Shown here: positions 56,976-64,000 of the stretch, piece by piece | Numbering within the stretch: the first letter of the stretch is position 1 | How the letters are laid out: every line of letters starts with the position of its first letter | Assembly (NCBI RefSeq): GCF_009910845.1 | Contig: NZ_SIJB01000018.1 | Coordinates: forward strand, 1 to 64,000 | Reading direction: 5' to 3' | From: Chengkuizengella marina | Lineage (GTDB): Bacteria; Bacillota; Bacilli; Paenibacillales; KCTC-33759 | Length of the DNA stretch: 64,000 nt | Position numbers and translations under genes: made by a program | The notes under the pieces: model-generated | The model's database searches: none | What the model saw: only the letters and a program-made list of their open reading frames with translations | What the model was told of the DNA's origin: nothing

Positions 56976-57003
56976 TATTTTATGAAAAGTAGCAGTCGAT
57001 GGT
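56976..57003 (-). promoter_or_regulatory. Sigma-K-like promoter of gerE
   Basis: On the minus strand AC (complement of 57002-57003), a 17-base spacer and CATAAAATA (complement of 56976-56984) match the sigma-K consensus AC-N16/17-CATANNNTA. gerE is sigma-K dependent in B. subtilis. Confidence 0.6.
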
Positions 57004-57033
57004 GCGGCAGTTTTCGAAAAATAGGCTATAAAT

Positions 57034-57789
57034 TTATCGATTCATATTTCGTTGAGTATTCATTTCCCTATTATCTACATTTCTATCCATATTCATCGGG
57101 AAAACTCTATTCATAAAAGTATTAAATTCATCCATAAACCCTCTAACAGGTCTACCTTCACCAATATCAACCATGTAATTATTAATACGGTCTACAAAAT
57201 TGGCATTTGCAGAAACATATACATTTTTCACATTTTTATCCATTGATTTTACTTTTTTGGATATTTTCTTTTTCACATCATCTGTCATCGTATCAGAAAA
57301 TGATCGAACCTTCTTACCTGTGTTCATTCCTAAACCATAATATTCAATATTACCTCTAGAGGTGCCATTAAGGGATCTCCCTTTCATGGATTTTCCTGTC
57401 ATTCCATTTTTGGTATTGTTAGTTAGTTCTACTGCGATATAAGCATTATTGTCTGTTAACAATACATTTGCTCTTCTTACTTCTTTCATATTTGCAATTT
57501 CATTTGCAAGCTTCTTACTTTCTCTTACATTTGTATTTTGGTGTGCACGCATGTTACTAGCTGGATTTAACCTATCTGTATTCAAAATGTTATTTCGAGT
57601 ATTCATACCTAAACGATTTCCATTGTAATTCATGCCATATCGATCATCTGCATCATATACACCATATGGACTAATATTATCCCCTGTTCGATTATCTAGA
57701 GCACCTTCATTATCAGTTGTTGTACATGCATTTAATGAAAAAATGAGTGAACCTGCAACAATTAATCGAGTAAAGATTGAATTTACCAT
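57034..57789 (-). CDS. YhcN/YlaJ-family sporulation lipoprotein
   Basis: The lipobox is SLNAC (Cys22). The N-terminal third is Asn/Arg/Gly-rich and low in complexity. The central domain (KKLANEIANMKEVRRANVLLTDNNAYIAVEL, then KKISKKVKSMDKNVKNVYVSANANFVDRINNYM) is the YhcN/YlaJ fold found in lipoproteins of the spore inner membrane. The C-terminal tail is again Asn/Met/Arg-rich. AAGGATGGAGG precedes the ATG. It lies upstream of gerE on the same strand. A role in spore structure or germination is by family only. Confidence 0.85.
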   Translation of the reverse strand: MVNSIFTRLIVAGSLIFSLNACTTTDNEGALDNRTGDNISPYGVYDADDRYGMNYNGNRLGMNTRNNILNTDRLNPASNMRAHQNTNVRESKKLANEIANMKEVRRANVLLTDNNAYIAVELTNNTKNGMTGKSMKGRSLNGTSRGNIEYYGLGMNTGKKVRSFSDTMTDDVKKKISKKVKSMDKNVKNVYVSANANFVDRINNYMVDIGEGRPVRGFMDEFNTFMNRVFPMNMDRNVDNREMNTQRNMNR

Positions 57790-57961
57790 TATACGCCTCC
57801 ATCCTTATATATTGATTTTTTTGTATCAGTCTTAGGATGATTTATTAAATAAAAAATAAACATAGAATGCTTTGGTAATTCGTACTTTACTTTCCTGCAA
57901 TGGATTTAGTTCTTTTATGAATTTTGCAATTCATTGACAAATCAAAGCCAAATCTTCATAA

Positions 57962-57991
57962 TTAGCACTAGCTATTAATACTTAATAATAA
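57962..57991 (+). promoter_or_regulatory. Possible FapR operator upstream of fabH
   Basis: TTAATACTTAATAATAA (57975-57991) and TTAGCACTAGCTATTAA (57962-57978) each agree at about 12-13 of 17 positions with the B. subtilis FapR box TTAGTACCTGATACTAA. FapR controls fabH genes in Bacillus. The region is AT-rich, so chance agreement is possible. Confidence 0.3.
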
Positions 57992-58080
57992 TCATAATTT
58001 CTATTTTTAAGAAAAGTTGATTTTCATACATTGAATTTTAATTTGAGAAATTCTTATATTATAAAGAGGAGGTCATTGTA

Positions 58081-59088
58081 ATGAGTAACCATAATATTGA
58101 TTCAAAAGCAAGAATTTCTGCAATTGGATGTTATGTACCTGAAAAAATACTTTCAAATCATGATTTAGAGCAGATTGTAGATACCAACGACGAATGGATC
58201 GTACAGCGTACAGGAATAAAGGAACGTCGCATTGCTGAAGAAAAAGAATATACTAGTGATTTATGTATTAAAGCCATCAAAAATATGATGGAAAGTTATG
58301 AGGTTGATATTGAAGATACAGATTTAATTATTGTAGCTACAAGCACCGCTGACTTTTCATTTCCAAGTACAGCGAGTATTATACAAGCTCATTTTCAATT
58401 AAAACAAACTGGAGCAATAGATCTTAGAGCTGCATGTGCAGGTTTTACGTATGGATTACAAGTTGCAAATGGATTAATCACTGCTGGTCTCCATAATAAA
58501 ATTATTGTCATCGGTGCTGATGTATTGTCAAAAATAACCGATTATACAGATCGTTCAACCTGTATTTTATTTGGCGATGGTGCAGGAGCTGTAATGGTGG
58601 AAAAAGATGAAAAACAGCCGAGTTTCATATCTGCCTATAATGGTTCCAATGGGGATGGAGGAATTCATTTATACCAAACAGGATTATCTGCCAATTTAAA
58701 TGGGATTGATCTAGAAAAAGAAGGGTTTTTAGTCCAAAACGGTCGTGAGGTATATAAATGGGCGGTAAGTCACGTTCCAAAAGGGATGTTAAAAGTGTTA
58801 GAAAATACAAATTTCACATTACAAGATGTAAATTGGTTTATTCCTCACAGTGCTAATTTACGTATGATTGAGTCTATATGCCAGAGAAGTGATTTTCCAA
58901 TAGAAAAAACATTATACAGTCTTGTACATTATGGAAATACATCTGCTGCTACCATTCCATTATCTATTCAAGAAGGTCTAAACGATAACAAAATTAAAAA
59001 TGGAGATCATTTATTACTTTATGGTTTTGGTGGTGGATTAGTTTATGCTGGTTTATTAGTAGAGTGGAACTTGAATCCTAAAAGATAA
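58081..59088 (+). CDS. fabH: 3-oxoacyl-ACP synthase III (FabH, KAS III)
   Basis: FabH condenses an acyl-CoA primer with malonyl-ACP to begin fatty acid synthesis; the Bacillus type prefers branched primers. The catalytic triad is Cys119 (DLRAACAGF), His in WFIPHSANLRM and Asn in HYGNTSAATIP. The N-terminal NDEWIVQRTGIKERRI is characteristic. At 335 residues it is full length. AGAGGAGG precedes the ATG. It stands alone, not with fabF, so it is more like the second copy (fabHB) of B. subtilis, although the specific orthologue is uncertain. Confidence 0.93.
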   Translation: MSNHNIDSKARISAIGCYVPEKILSNHDLEQIVDTNDEWIVQRTGIKERRIAEEKEYTSDLCIKAIKNMMESYEVDIEDTDLIIVATSTADFSFPSTASIIQAHFQLKQTGAIDLRAACAGFTYGLQVANGLITAGLHNKIIVIGADVLSKITDYTDRSTCILFGDGAGAVMVEKDEKQPSFISAYNGSNGDGGIHLYQTGLSANLNGIDLEKEGFLVQNGREVYKWAVSHVPKGMLKVLENTNFTLQDVNWFIPHSANLRMIESICQRSDFPIEKTLYSLVHYGNTSAATIPLSIQEGLNDNKIKNGDHLLLYGFGGGLVYAGLLVEWNLNPKR

Positions 59089-59108
59089 AGTTATTAATGG
59101 TTTTATGA

Positions 59109-59714
59109 CTAGGATTCACCAATAGCAATCCAAGATAATAAACCATTTAATTCTACTTCTTCCCGTTTTTCATTATTATTTTCAATAAAAACAACTTCAA
59201 TAACTGCGTATTCCGCAGTTTTTTCATTTATTGTTGCAAAACAATTTGAAGAATCTGTAATAGCAACAAGAACATAATCAGAGTTTTTAAATGGAGTATC
59301 AAAAAAGATGAAAACTTCTGTACTTTTCTCATCAATATTCATTTTAAATTCAGAATTATTATATTGTTGCATTGTTTTTGTTTTAAGTTGTTGTTCTTTT
59401 TGATTATCATCAACTTTGTCATCTATTTTATCCTGATATGTTATAGTAGGTTGTTCATCGTCAAAACTATTATATTCAAAACTAAACTCAAATGGATTGG
59501 TATAGATCAGAGGTTTACTTTTTTTTACTTTCTTCTTTTTTTTTGAACCATTTTGTGAATGTTGATTTAATAACTGAAAATCAGGAAACCAGCTTAAATC
59601 ATGAATGGGTATATTTTCTCTAAATGAATCTATCTCTTCATCTAACCATCCTAATTCATTTATAGTAGGATCTATTTTTTTCATCTTTTTGTTACGATTT
59701 CGTTTTTTCTTCAT
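59109..59714 (-). CDS. Probable spore coat-associated protein, unknown family
   Basis: The ATG at 59714 follows AAAGGAGG and gives about 201 residues. The first 20 residues are very basic (KKKRNRNKKMKK). The middle is charged and low in complexity, with a KKKKKVKKSK run. The last 70 residues look like a compact beta domain (STEVFIFFDTPFKNSDYVLVAITDS) ending LNGLLSWIAIGES. I do not recognise it. The promoter directly upstream fits sigma-K, the late mother-cell factor, and the composition suits a coat or coat-assembly protein. Both are indirect arguments. Confidence 0.6.
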   Translation of the reverse strand: MKKKRNRNKKMKKIDPTINELGWLDEEIDSFRENIPIHDLSWFPDFQLLNQHSQNGSKKKKKVKKSKPLIYTNPFEFSFEYNSFDDEQPTITYQDKIDDKVDDNQKEQQLKTKTMQQYNNSEFKMNIDEKSTEVFIFFDTPFKNSDYVLVAITDSSNCFATINEKTAEYAVIEVVFIENNNEKREEVELNGLLSWIAIGES

Positions 59715-59741
59715 ATCTAAACCTCCTTTTACATTTATTTG

Positions 59742-59769
59742 TAACATATGTTATCCTCTCTTGATATGT
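59742..59769 (-). promoter_or_regulatory. Sigma-K-like promoter of the probable coat gene
   Basis: On the minus strand AC (complement of 59768-59769), a 17-base spacer and CATATGTTA (complement of 59742-59750) match AC-N17-CATANNNTA exactly. The ribosome site begins about 12 bases after the predicted start. Confidence 0.5.
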
Positions 59770-59909
59770 ACAGGAATTGAAACAAAATGTGCACATACCT
59801 AATATAAAAAAAGAAAAAACTCTCAGAGCAATCTTCTTGAAAAAGTTATATAATATGAATAAGAACACATTCTAAACGATATAAATATGAAACAGGAGGG
59901 TGTTCAAAC

Positions 59910-60629
59910 ATGGATCATCTTGCTCTAAACTGTAAGTCCTCAGGTCAGATATCTTTATTTTTATCTGATGAAAATGTTGAAAGATTAAAAAGTGCCATGT
60001 ACTCCCATCATTTTTTACAACAACAATATTTGTTTCATGAGGGAGAACCAGCTAAAAAATTGTTTTATGTGAATGAAGGTCAAGTAAAAATATACAAACT
60101 AACGGATGATGGTAAGGAACTCATTTTGTATATCTTACAAGAGGGAGATATGTTTTGCGAGTTTGGCGGTCTTGGTGATTTAAATTTCAGTTATTCCGCT
60201 CAAGCGTTAACAAATTGTAATATTGGCATGATTGAGCATAGTGATTTGGAAATGCTCATTTATCAACATGGAGATTTTGCTGTAGAATTTCTGAAATGGA
60301 TGAGTTTATGGCATCGAAAAACAGAATCTAAGTTTCGAGATTTATTATTATTTGGAAAAAGTGGAGCTCTGGCCTCTACATTGATACGACTTAGCAATTC
60401 TTATGGAAAGTTAACTGAAGATGGAATTGTATTAGATGTTAAATTGACAAATACTGATATAGCAAATTTAATTGGTACAACAAGAGAAAGTGTAAATAGG
60501 CTTTTAAACAAACATAAAGACGATGGAATCATCAGCATGAAAAATGGAACGATTACCATCCACAAACTTAATGATTTAAAATCCATCGTCTCTTGTCCTG
60601 ATTGCCCTATTGAAATTTGTCGAATTTAA
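59910..60629 (+). CDS. fnr: Anaerobic regulator Fnr (CRP/FNR family)
   Basis: The N-terminal cyclic-nucleotide-fold sensor (FHEGEPAKKLFYVNEGQVKIY) and the C-terminal winged helix (NLIGTTRESVNRLLNKHKDDG) define a CRP/FNR protein. The C terminus carries Cys229, Cys232 and Cys237 (SCPDCPIEIC), with the same spacing as the cluster-binding cysteines 227, 230 and 235 of B. subtilis Fnr, so it should hold an oxygen-labile [4Fe-4S] cluster at the C terminus, unlike the E. coli protein. It is convergent with pflA-pflB, which are likely targets. CAGGAGGGTG precedes the ATG. Confidence 0.92.
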   Translation: MDHLALNCKSSGQISLFLSDENVERLKSAMYSHHFLQQQYLFHEGEPAKKLFYVNEGQVKIYKLTDDGKELILYILQEGDMFCEFGGLGDLNFSYSAQALTNCNIGMIEHSDLEMLIYQHGDFAVEFLKWMSLWHRKTESKFRDLLLFGKSGALASTLIRLSNSYGKLTEDGIVLDVKLTNTDIANLIGTTRESVNRLLNKHKDDGIISMKNGTITIHKLNDLKSIVSCPDCPIEICRI

Positions 60630-60632
60630 AAA

Positions 60633-61379
60633 TTATATTTTAGAGAGAGATACCTCCGCCATCCCTTTTTCGACGATTTGAATCGCTCTTTTCAATTCTT
60701 GATCAGATGGCGTTCTGACTCCCTCTAATGGATATGAAAAACCTAATTGTTGCCATTTAAATACACCCATTCTATGATAAGGTAGAATTTCTATCTTTTC
60801 TGCATTTTTTAACTTACCAATAAAAGTACCGAGCGCATATAAATCGTTATAGTCATCAGTAATTCCTGGTATTAGTACATGTCTTATCCACATTCTTTTT
60901 TTGTTATCAGATGCGTATCGTATAAATTGTAAAATCCTCTCATTAGACTGACCAGTTAGCTGTTTATGTTTTTCATCATCCATTTGTTTAATGTCTAATA
61001 AAAGCAAATCTGTTACATTAAGCAAATCTTCAACTTTGTTAGGATCATTAAATCCAGAAGTATCCAAAGCAGTATGAAGATCCCAGCGATGCTTACACGC
61101 TTCAAATAACTCTTTAACAAACGAGGCTTGTAAAGTTGGCTCACCACCTGTAACCGTAATACCACCTTTAGAACTTTTATAGTATCGAATATAAGGTTCT
61201 ATCTCTAATAATATATCCTCAACTTTTCTTACATCTCCTTTGTTTGTATCCCAAGTATCACGATTATGGCAGTATTGGCATTGAAGTGCACAGCCTTGCA
61301 TGAAAAGCACGAATCGTATGCCAGGACCATCTACGGTTCCAAAAGTATCTAGTGAGTGTATGCGACCTTTCGTGCTCAA
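60633..61379 (-). CDS. pflA: Pyruvate formate-lyase-activating enzyme PflA
   Basis: This radical-SAM enzyme puts the glycyl radical on PflB. The cluster motif is CALQCQYC (C-x3-C-x2-C), preceded by FGTVDGPGIRFVLFMQG and followed by GGITVTGGEPTLQASF. The 248-residue length is normal. The start is a TTG at 61379 behind GGAGAGAGG; no ATG is better placed. It starts 23 bases after the pflB stop and shares its transcript. It is convergent with fnr, 3 bases apart, with no terminator I can see between them. Confidence 0.95.
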   Translation of the reverse strand: MSTKGRIHSLDTFGTVDGPGIRFVLFMQGCALQCQYCHNRDTWDTNKGDVRKVEDILLEIEPYIRYYKSSKGGITVTGGEPTLQASFVKELFEACKHRWDLHTALDTSGFNDPNKVEDLLNVTDLLLLDIKQMDDEKHKQLTGQSNERILQFIRYASDNKKRMWIRHVLIPGITDDYNDLYALGTFIGKLKNAEKIEILPYHRMGVFKWQQLGFSYPLEGVRTPSDQELKRAIQIVEKGMAEVSLSKI

Positions 61380-61402
61380 CCTCTCTCCATCCTTCCTATA
61401 TC

Positions 61403-63670
61403 TTAGACTGAACCGTGGAAAGTACGGTTTATGACATCTAATTGTTGTTCCCTTGTCAACTTCACAAAGTTTACAGCATATCCAGAAACCCTTATTGTTA
61501 ATTGAGGATATTTTTCAGGGTGTTCCATGGCATCAATCAACTGTTGTCGATCAAAAACATTTACATTTAAATGATGGGCCCCTTGTGTCATGTATCCATC
61601 CAATAAGGCATGTAAATTCTGCTTTCTAATCGTATCTTCCTTACCCAATGCTTTCGGAATGATTGAAAATGTATTTGAAATCCCATCTAAGCAACATTCA
61701 TAAGGAAGCTTAGCAACAGAGTTTAAAGAAGCTAAAGCCCCTTTAGTATCTCTACCATGCATTGGATTTGCACCTGGTGCAAATGGTTCCCCAGCTTTTC
61801 GCCCATCAGGAGTTGTACCTGTTTTTTTACCATATACTACATTTGAAGTAATAGTTAGTATAGACATTGTAGGAATGGCTTCACGATAAGTTTCGTGTTT
61901 ACTTAATTTTTCCATGAAACTTTCAACAAGCGAGATAGCAATGGAATCTACAAGGTTATCGTTATTTCCATATTTAGGGAAATCACCTTCAATTTCAAAA
62001 TCTATAGCAATCCCTTTTTCATTACGTATCGGTTTTACTTTGGCATATTTTATTGCACTTAATGAATCAGCCACAACAGACAAACCGGCAATTCCAGCTG
62101 CCATCGTTCTTATAATTTCCCGATCATGTAATGCCATTTCTATACGTTCATAGCTGTATTTATCATGCATAAAATGAATAACGTTTAAGGTGTTCATATA
62201 TAATTTTGCTAACCATTCTAACATGTCATCATACTTTTTCATGACTTCATCATAATTTAAAACTTCTGAAGTAATGGGTGTATATTCTGGTCCTACCTGA
62301 ACACCTAATTTTTCATCAATACCACCATTAATTGCATATAATAAGCATTTTGCAAGGTTAGCTCTTGCACCAAAAAATTGCATTTGCTTACCAATACGCA
62401 TAGCAGATACACAGCAAGCAATTCCATAATCATCACCATAGTATGGAAGCATAAGATCATCATTTTCATATTGAATCGAACTAGTATGAATCGAAACTTT
62501 TGCACAATAGTTCTTAAAGTTTTCAGGAAGCTTCTCTGACCATAACACAGTTAAATTTGGTTCAGGGGCTGGACCTAAATTGTACAAAGTATGAAGGAAA
62601 CGATATGAGTTTTTTGTCACTCTTGTTTTTCCGTTAAGGCCCATTCCCCCAATAGATTCAGTAACCCAAGTTGGGTCTCCACTGAACAATTCATTATATT
62701 CTGGCGTCCTTAAAAATTTCACAATACGAAGCTTCATAATAAAATGGTCTACTAATTCTTGCGCTTTTTTTTCGGTAAGTGTGCCTTCTTGTAAATCTCT
62801 TTCAATAAAAATGTCTAAAAAGCTAGATACACGACCTAAACTCATCGCAGCTCCATTTTGTTCCTTTATTGCAGCTAAGTAAGCAAAATATAACCACTGA
62901 ATGGCTTCTGTTGCATTATTTGCAGGTGAGGAAATATCATACCCATATTGTTTTGCCATTTGTTTCAATTCTTGTAAGCTACGAATCTGTTCGTTTAATT
63001 CTTCACGGTCTCTGATGACTTCTTCATTCATAACATCTACTTCTAATTGAAGAAGCTCTTCTTGTTTTTGTTCAATTAGTTTGTCAACACCATATAATGC
63101 TACTCTTCTGTAATCACCAATAATTCTCCCTCTTCCATACGCATCAGGCAACCCTGTGATAATCCCTGCTTTTCTCGCTTTCCTCATATCTGTGGTATAC
63201 GCATCAAAAACCCCTTGGTTATGAGTTTTACGTATATCTGTGAATAAATTGAAGATTTCATCTGGCAGTGTAAAACCATACGCTTCACATGCGTCCTTGA
63301 TCATTCGCACTCCACCAAATGGTTGTATTGAACGTTTAAAAGGTTCATCTGTTTGTAGTCCTACAATCTTTTCTTTTGACTGATCTAGATAACCAGGACC
63401 GTGCGAAGTAATGGTAGAAGGGGTACTTACATCTACATCTAACACGCCACCATTTTCATGCTCTTTTCTAGTTAAATCACTGATAATATCCCATAAAGCC
63501 TTTGTATCCTCTGTAGGATCTGACAAAAATTGCTCATCACCTTCATAAGATGTAATGTTTAGATCAATAAAGTTTTTAACATCAATTTTTTTATCCCATT
63601 TACCTACTTGAAAATTTCGCCAAGGATGTAATTGTGTATCCTTTTTTATTTCTTTTTCAACCATAGACAT
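61403..63670 (-). CDS. pflB: Formate C-acetyltransferase (pyruvate formate-lyase) PflB
   Basis: PflB cleaves pyruvate with CoA to acetyl-CoA and formate under anaerobic conditions. The adjacent catalytic cysteines are in [12 protein letters not shown], and the glycyl-radical site is the Gly in [16 protein letters not shown] near the C terminus. AGGAGG precedes the ATG at 63670, giving 755 residues, the usual size. It lies between adhE and pflA on one strand, so the products formate, acetyl-CoA and ethanol can be made together. Confidence 0.97.
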   Translation of the reverse strand: MSMVEKEIKKDTQLHPWRNFQVGKWDKKIDVKNFIDLNITSYEGDEQFLSDPTEDTKALWDIISDLTRKEHENGGVLDVDVSTPSTITSHGPGYLDQSKEKIVGLQTDEPFKRSIQPFGGVRMIKDACEAYGFTLPDEIFNLFTDIRKTHNQGVFDAYTTDMRKARKAGIITGLPDAYGRGRIIGDYRRVALYGVDKLIEQKQEELLQLEVDVMNEEVIRDREELNEQIRSLQELKQMAKQYGYDISSPANNATEAIQWLYFAYLAAIKEQNGAAMSLGRVSSFLDIFIERDLQEGTLTEKKAQELVDHFIMKLRIVKFLRTPEYNELFSGDPTWVTESIGGMGLNGKTRVTKNSYRFLHTLYNLGPAPEPNLTVLWSEKLPENFKNYCAKVSIHTSSIQYENDDLMLPYYGDDYGIACCVSAMRIGKQMQFFGARANLAKCLLYAINGGIDEKLGVQVGPEYTPITSEVLNYDEVMKKYDDMLEWLAKLYMNTLNVIHFMHDKYSYERIEMALHDREIIRTMAAGIAGLSVVADSLSAIKYAKVKPIRNEKGIAIDFEIEGDFPKYGNNDNLVDSIAISLVESFMEKLSKHETYREAIPTMSILTITSNVVYGKKTGTTPDGRKAGEPFAPGANPMHGRDTKGALASLNSVAKLPYECCLDGISNTFSIIPKALGKEDTIRKQNLHALLDGYMTQGAHHLNVNVFDRQQLIDAMEHPEKYPQLTIRVSGYAVNFVKLTREQQLDVINRTFHGSV

Positions 63671-63721
63671 AAAAAACACCTCCTATAAGATATAACTCAA
63701 AAGTATTGAAATAATGAAAGA

Positions 63722-63794
63722 CTACCTCAGTTAGATTGTAGGCAAGTTATCTAAGCTGAGGTATTTTCAGGTGGAGCAAATTGTTCTCCACCTG
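63722..63794 (-). terminator. Two hairpins between adhE and pflB
   Basis: CAGGTGGAG (63768-63776) pairs with CTCCACCTG (63786-63794). Next to it ACCTCAGTTAGAT-type arms (from 63724 and up to 63762) form a second stem. Neither is followed by a clear T run on the minus strand, so they may be partial terminators or processing points rather than a complete stop. Confidence 0.5.
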
Positions 63795-63805
63795 ATATTT
63801 TTATT

Positions 63806-64000
63806 TTATTCAAATTTTCCATAATACGCTTTTCTGTAAATTTCAGCTAATTCAGTAACTAATGGCATTTTAGGATTGGCAGTTGTACATTGATCTTCAA
63901 AGGCACGGTCTGCTAAATAGTTTGCTTTTGCTTCAAATTCAGTAGGATTAACATTTACATCTTTAAATTTCTCTGGTATATCTAATGTTTTATTTAATTT
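63806..64000 (-). CDS. adhE: Bifunctional acetaldehyde-CoA/alcohol dehydrogenase AdhE (3' end)
   Basis: The last 64 codons enter from the right edge and end at TAA (complement of 63806-63808). The segment NYLADRAFEDQCTTANPKMPLVTELAEIYRKAYYG is the conserved C terminus of the iron-dependent alcohol dehydrogenase half of AdhE, cut here into two quoted parts: LADRAFEDQCTTANPKMPL and AEIYRKAYY. AdhE reduces acetyl-CoA to ethanol during fermentation. It lies upstream of pflB on the same strand. Confidence 0.85.
   Translation of the reverse strand, partial: KLNKTLDIPEKFKDVNVNPTEFEAKANYLADRAFEDQCTTANPKMPLVTELAEIYRKAYYGKFE

Overview
The window comes from a low-GC, endospore-forming member of the Bacillales. 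The gene order follows the Bacillus subtilis chromosome closely: folC-valS, spoVID, hemAX..CDBL, ysxC-lon-lonB, clpX/tig, and gerM-rph-rdgB. The fused cobA-hemD gene and the contiguous hemE-hemH-hemY block are arrangements I associate with Paenibacillaceae-like genomes; this placement is an inference from gene content, not a phylogeny.

Layout. 0.2-6.0 kb: murC, folC and valS on the minus strand, with a complete T-box leader and promoter in front of valS. 6.2-7.8 kb: a 54-residue membrane protein gene, then a degraded IS3-type element that landed inside a bidirectional terminator. 7.8-18.7 kb: spoVID, then a block that separates spoVID from the hem genes. The block holds a two-component pair behind three paralogous lipoproteins with calcium-loop-like repeats, an intracellular subtilisin, an AlkC-type repair protein, and a purine-type riboswitch in front of a xapX-like membrane protein gene. 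18.7-30.5 kb: a nearly complete haem pathway (hemA, hemX, sirC, hemC, cobA-hemD, hemB, hemL, then hemE, hemH, hemY). 30.7-36 kb: an unknown membrane protein, a MITE-like palindrome, speD with a structured leader, a TetR regulator and an RND efflux pump. 36-46.9 kb: protein quality control (ysxC, lon, lonB, clpX, clpP, tig), ispG, and a structured RNA between ispG and lonB. 47-52.3 kb: modA-modB without modC, tRNA-Arg(UCU) with a duplicated 3' end, an asparagine synthetase, and a secreted protein made of two tandem copies of one domain. 52.4-57.8 kb: rdgB, rph, gerM, a PgpA-like protein, a methyltransferase, gerE and a YhcN-type lipoprotein. 58-64 kb: fabH, a probable spore-coat gene with a sigma-K-like promoter, and an anaerobic fermentation set (fnr, pflA, pflB, and the 3' end of adhE).

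How the genes work together. The window is mostly housekeeping (wall, folate, tRNA charging, haem, proteolysis) mixed with sporulation genes. The haem block makes ALA from glutamyl-tRNA and carries it through uroporphyrinogen III to both sirohaem (CobA domain, SirC) and, through HemE/HemY/HemH, the coproporphyrin branch. Fnr with its C-terminal cysteine cluster sits beside the pyruvate formate-lyase genes it probably controls.

Most notable observations: (1) a purine aptamer with all guanine-type contact bases whose terminator stem uses the aptamer's own P1 and specificity bases, which predicts ligand-activated expression of a xapX-like gene; (2) a closed, branched RNA in the speD 5' leader behind a good promoter; (3) a branched RNA of about 240 nt with its own terminator between ispG and lonB; (4) the IS that split a terminator, provable from the 4-bp target duplication; (5) the three-lipoprotein/two-component operon. 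All assignments come from reading the sequence; no database search was made.
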